A stretch of DNA of 64,000 bases from Rhodopirellula sp. SM50. GTDB taxonomy: Bacteria > Planctomycetota > Planctomycetia > Pirellulales > Pirellulaceae. The notes below the pieces were generated by a model. That model was not told the origin of the DNA, ran no database searches, and worked only from the letters and a program-made list of their open reading frames with translations. The DNA lies in assembly GCF_002289565.1 (NCBI RefSeq), contig NZ_NTFY01000015.1, positions 88,145-152,144 on the forward strand. Direction: 5' to 3'. Below, piece by piece: positions 63,178 to 64,000 of the stretch (the first letter of the stretch is position 1; each line of letters starts with the position of its first letter). The position numbers and the translations under genes are program-made.

Positions 63178-63528
63178 TTCGACTCCATCATCTAGGTCGG
63201 TAAACTTCGTGGTCTGACCAGCGTTCGGTGGGCCTGGCGGCGGCCGGAACACTGGCACGGGCGCCGCCGGCTTCCTACCAAGACTACTCGTCCGAGCTGC
63301 CCGGTCTTACAGCCGAACGCGGGAATCAGCGTCGTGAAGGAAACTCGCTCCGCCCTATTCTCTCATGAATCCGAGGGTTCGCACACCACGCCGCAAACGC
63401 CATGCCGCCAGCTGGTAATGACATTTTGGCAGTTTGGACCGCCAAGGCCCAGCATTGCGGCGGCCGGGCGAGCGATTCATCTCCGCGCCGCGCGCTGACC
63501 GGGCGGTTGATTGATTCGGGATCTGCCG

Positions 63529-63610
63529 AGTCAATGGTGAGCCGCTGGCCGTTAGGCCTCGGGCGGGCGCCGGAATGCCCGGCCGCTTACGCGTCACGGC
63601 TCACTCAATC
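63529..63610. repeat. REP-like repeat, reverse copy
   Basis: This 82-bp segment, starting GAGTCAATGGTGAGCCGCTG and ending GCGTCACGGCTCACTCAATC, is the reverse complement of the repeat at 37351-37432 with roughly 85% identity. It lies in the 823-bp gap 63178-64000, which has no gene; the last 70 bp are unstructured. Confidence 0.88.
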
Positions 63611-63772
63611 AACAGACCGTGACGCTTCCCGCTGACATCATCCCGGCGAGGCAATCCCGGCAGACGCCGTCGGCGGCCTGTTGATTCAATCCGATCACAC
63701 GTGGGATCAGCCCCCTGCCGCGAATCAAAACGCGTCGCTTGTGGTCCAAGGAAAGCGATCGCGATCCAAGTA

Positions 63773-63926
63773 TCCCGAAGGGATTTCAGCGAGTTTGTCC
63801 GGAGGTCAGCGCAGCGCCACCTCCGGGGAGCCCGTCGCCGACTCCGATCGACCCCGTCGGGCAACGCTGTGAAGCATTTTTCCCATGTGTTTCTTGAGGT
63901 TTTAGCGGCAGGGCGCGAGCCCTCCG
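63773..63926. repeat. One-sided copy of the composite repeat at 28580-28801
   Basis: It has the TCCCGAAGGGATTTCAGCGAG module, the GGCAACGCTGTGAAGCA arm (63860-63876) and, after a CCCATGTGTTTCTTGAGG spacer, the TTTTAGCGGCAGGGCGCGAG arm, but not the complementary second halves. The spacer equals the right-hand spacer of the copy at 28762-28784 read on the other strand. Confidence 0.88.
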
Positions 63927-64000
63927 AGGCTGTGAGTTATTGGTTTACATCAGCACTCACCTTCGTTTTTGACATGATTTCAAAAACGGACAGAAAAATT

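Noticed and set aside
63178..64000. A gene in the last 820 bp
   Set aside because: Only short Arg-rich frames over known repeats were found.

Overview
The window looks like chromosomal DNA of a planctomycete of the Pirellulales type (Rhodopirellula / Blastopirellula relatives). The evidence is gene content: DUF1559 prepilin-like protein, two DUF1080 proteins, ThuA-domain protein, two formylglycine sulfatases, a sigma factor translationally coupled to a Ser/Thr kinase, a dockerin-like surface protein with the planctomycete N-terminal motif, a squalene-cyclase-repeat membrane protein, and an alternative complex III cluster, all at high GC. No rRNA or tRNA, no integrase or transposase and no CRISPR array was seen. 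Species assignment is inference.

Layout. 1-4.7 kb: end of a DUF4139 gene, a YbdK-like ligase coupled to an M20 amidohydrolase, and a FAD oxidoreductase. 4.9-10 kb: CDP-paratose epimerase-like SDR, PilZ protein, DUF1080 protein, then the sigma factor/kinase pair. 10-17.1 kb: a dockerin/DUF6174 protein and a complete oligopeptide ABC importer on the minus strand (oppA-B-C-D-F). 17.2-23.3 kb: three 172-bp tandem repeats, selO and a giant AsmA-like protein. 23.4-35.3 kb: a loose set of secreted or accessory genes (DUF1080, azoreductase remnant, Uma2, sulfatase, DUF1559 plus small lipoprotein, ThuA, DUF3859, DUF2071, seven-heme cytochrome c) separated by many intergenic repeats. 35.4-37.1 kb: squalene-cyclase-repeat protein.

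37.5-52.6 kb is the core of the window. It is one minus-strand respiratory cluster, reading actA, actB, actC, an actD-actE fusion, actF, a small membrane protein, SCO, then cytochrome c oxidase subunits II (with fused cytochrome c), I, III and IV. It encodes a full quinol-to-oxygen electron path that bypasses bc1: quinol is oxidised by alternative complex III, electrons pass through cytochrome c domains to CuA and then to the A2-type heme-copper oxidase.

52.7-64 kb: folK with a long C-terminal extension, a second sulfatase, a fused MlaF-MlaE type transporter preceded by an anchored coiled protein that may be its partner, a KPE-rich leucine-rich-repeat protein, and a GT2 glycosyltransferase coupled to a BshC-like protein.

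The most unusual material is between genes. At least ten families of palindromic or tandem repeats occupy nearly every gap over 150 bp. The best case is a 135-bp palindromic element present twice (26371-26505 and 53930-54064), each flanked by a 10-bp target duplication and each inserted at a different stem of the same second dispersed repeat. That is direct sequence evidence for a tiny non-autonomous mobile element that targets palindromes.
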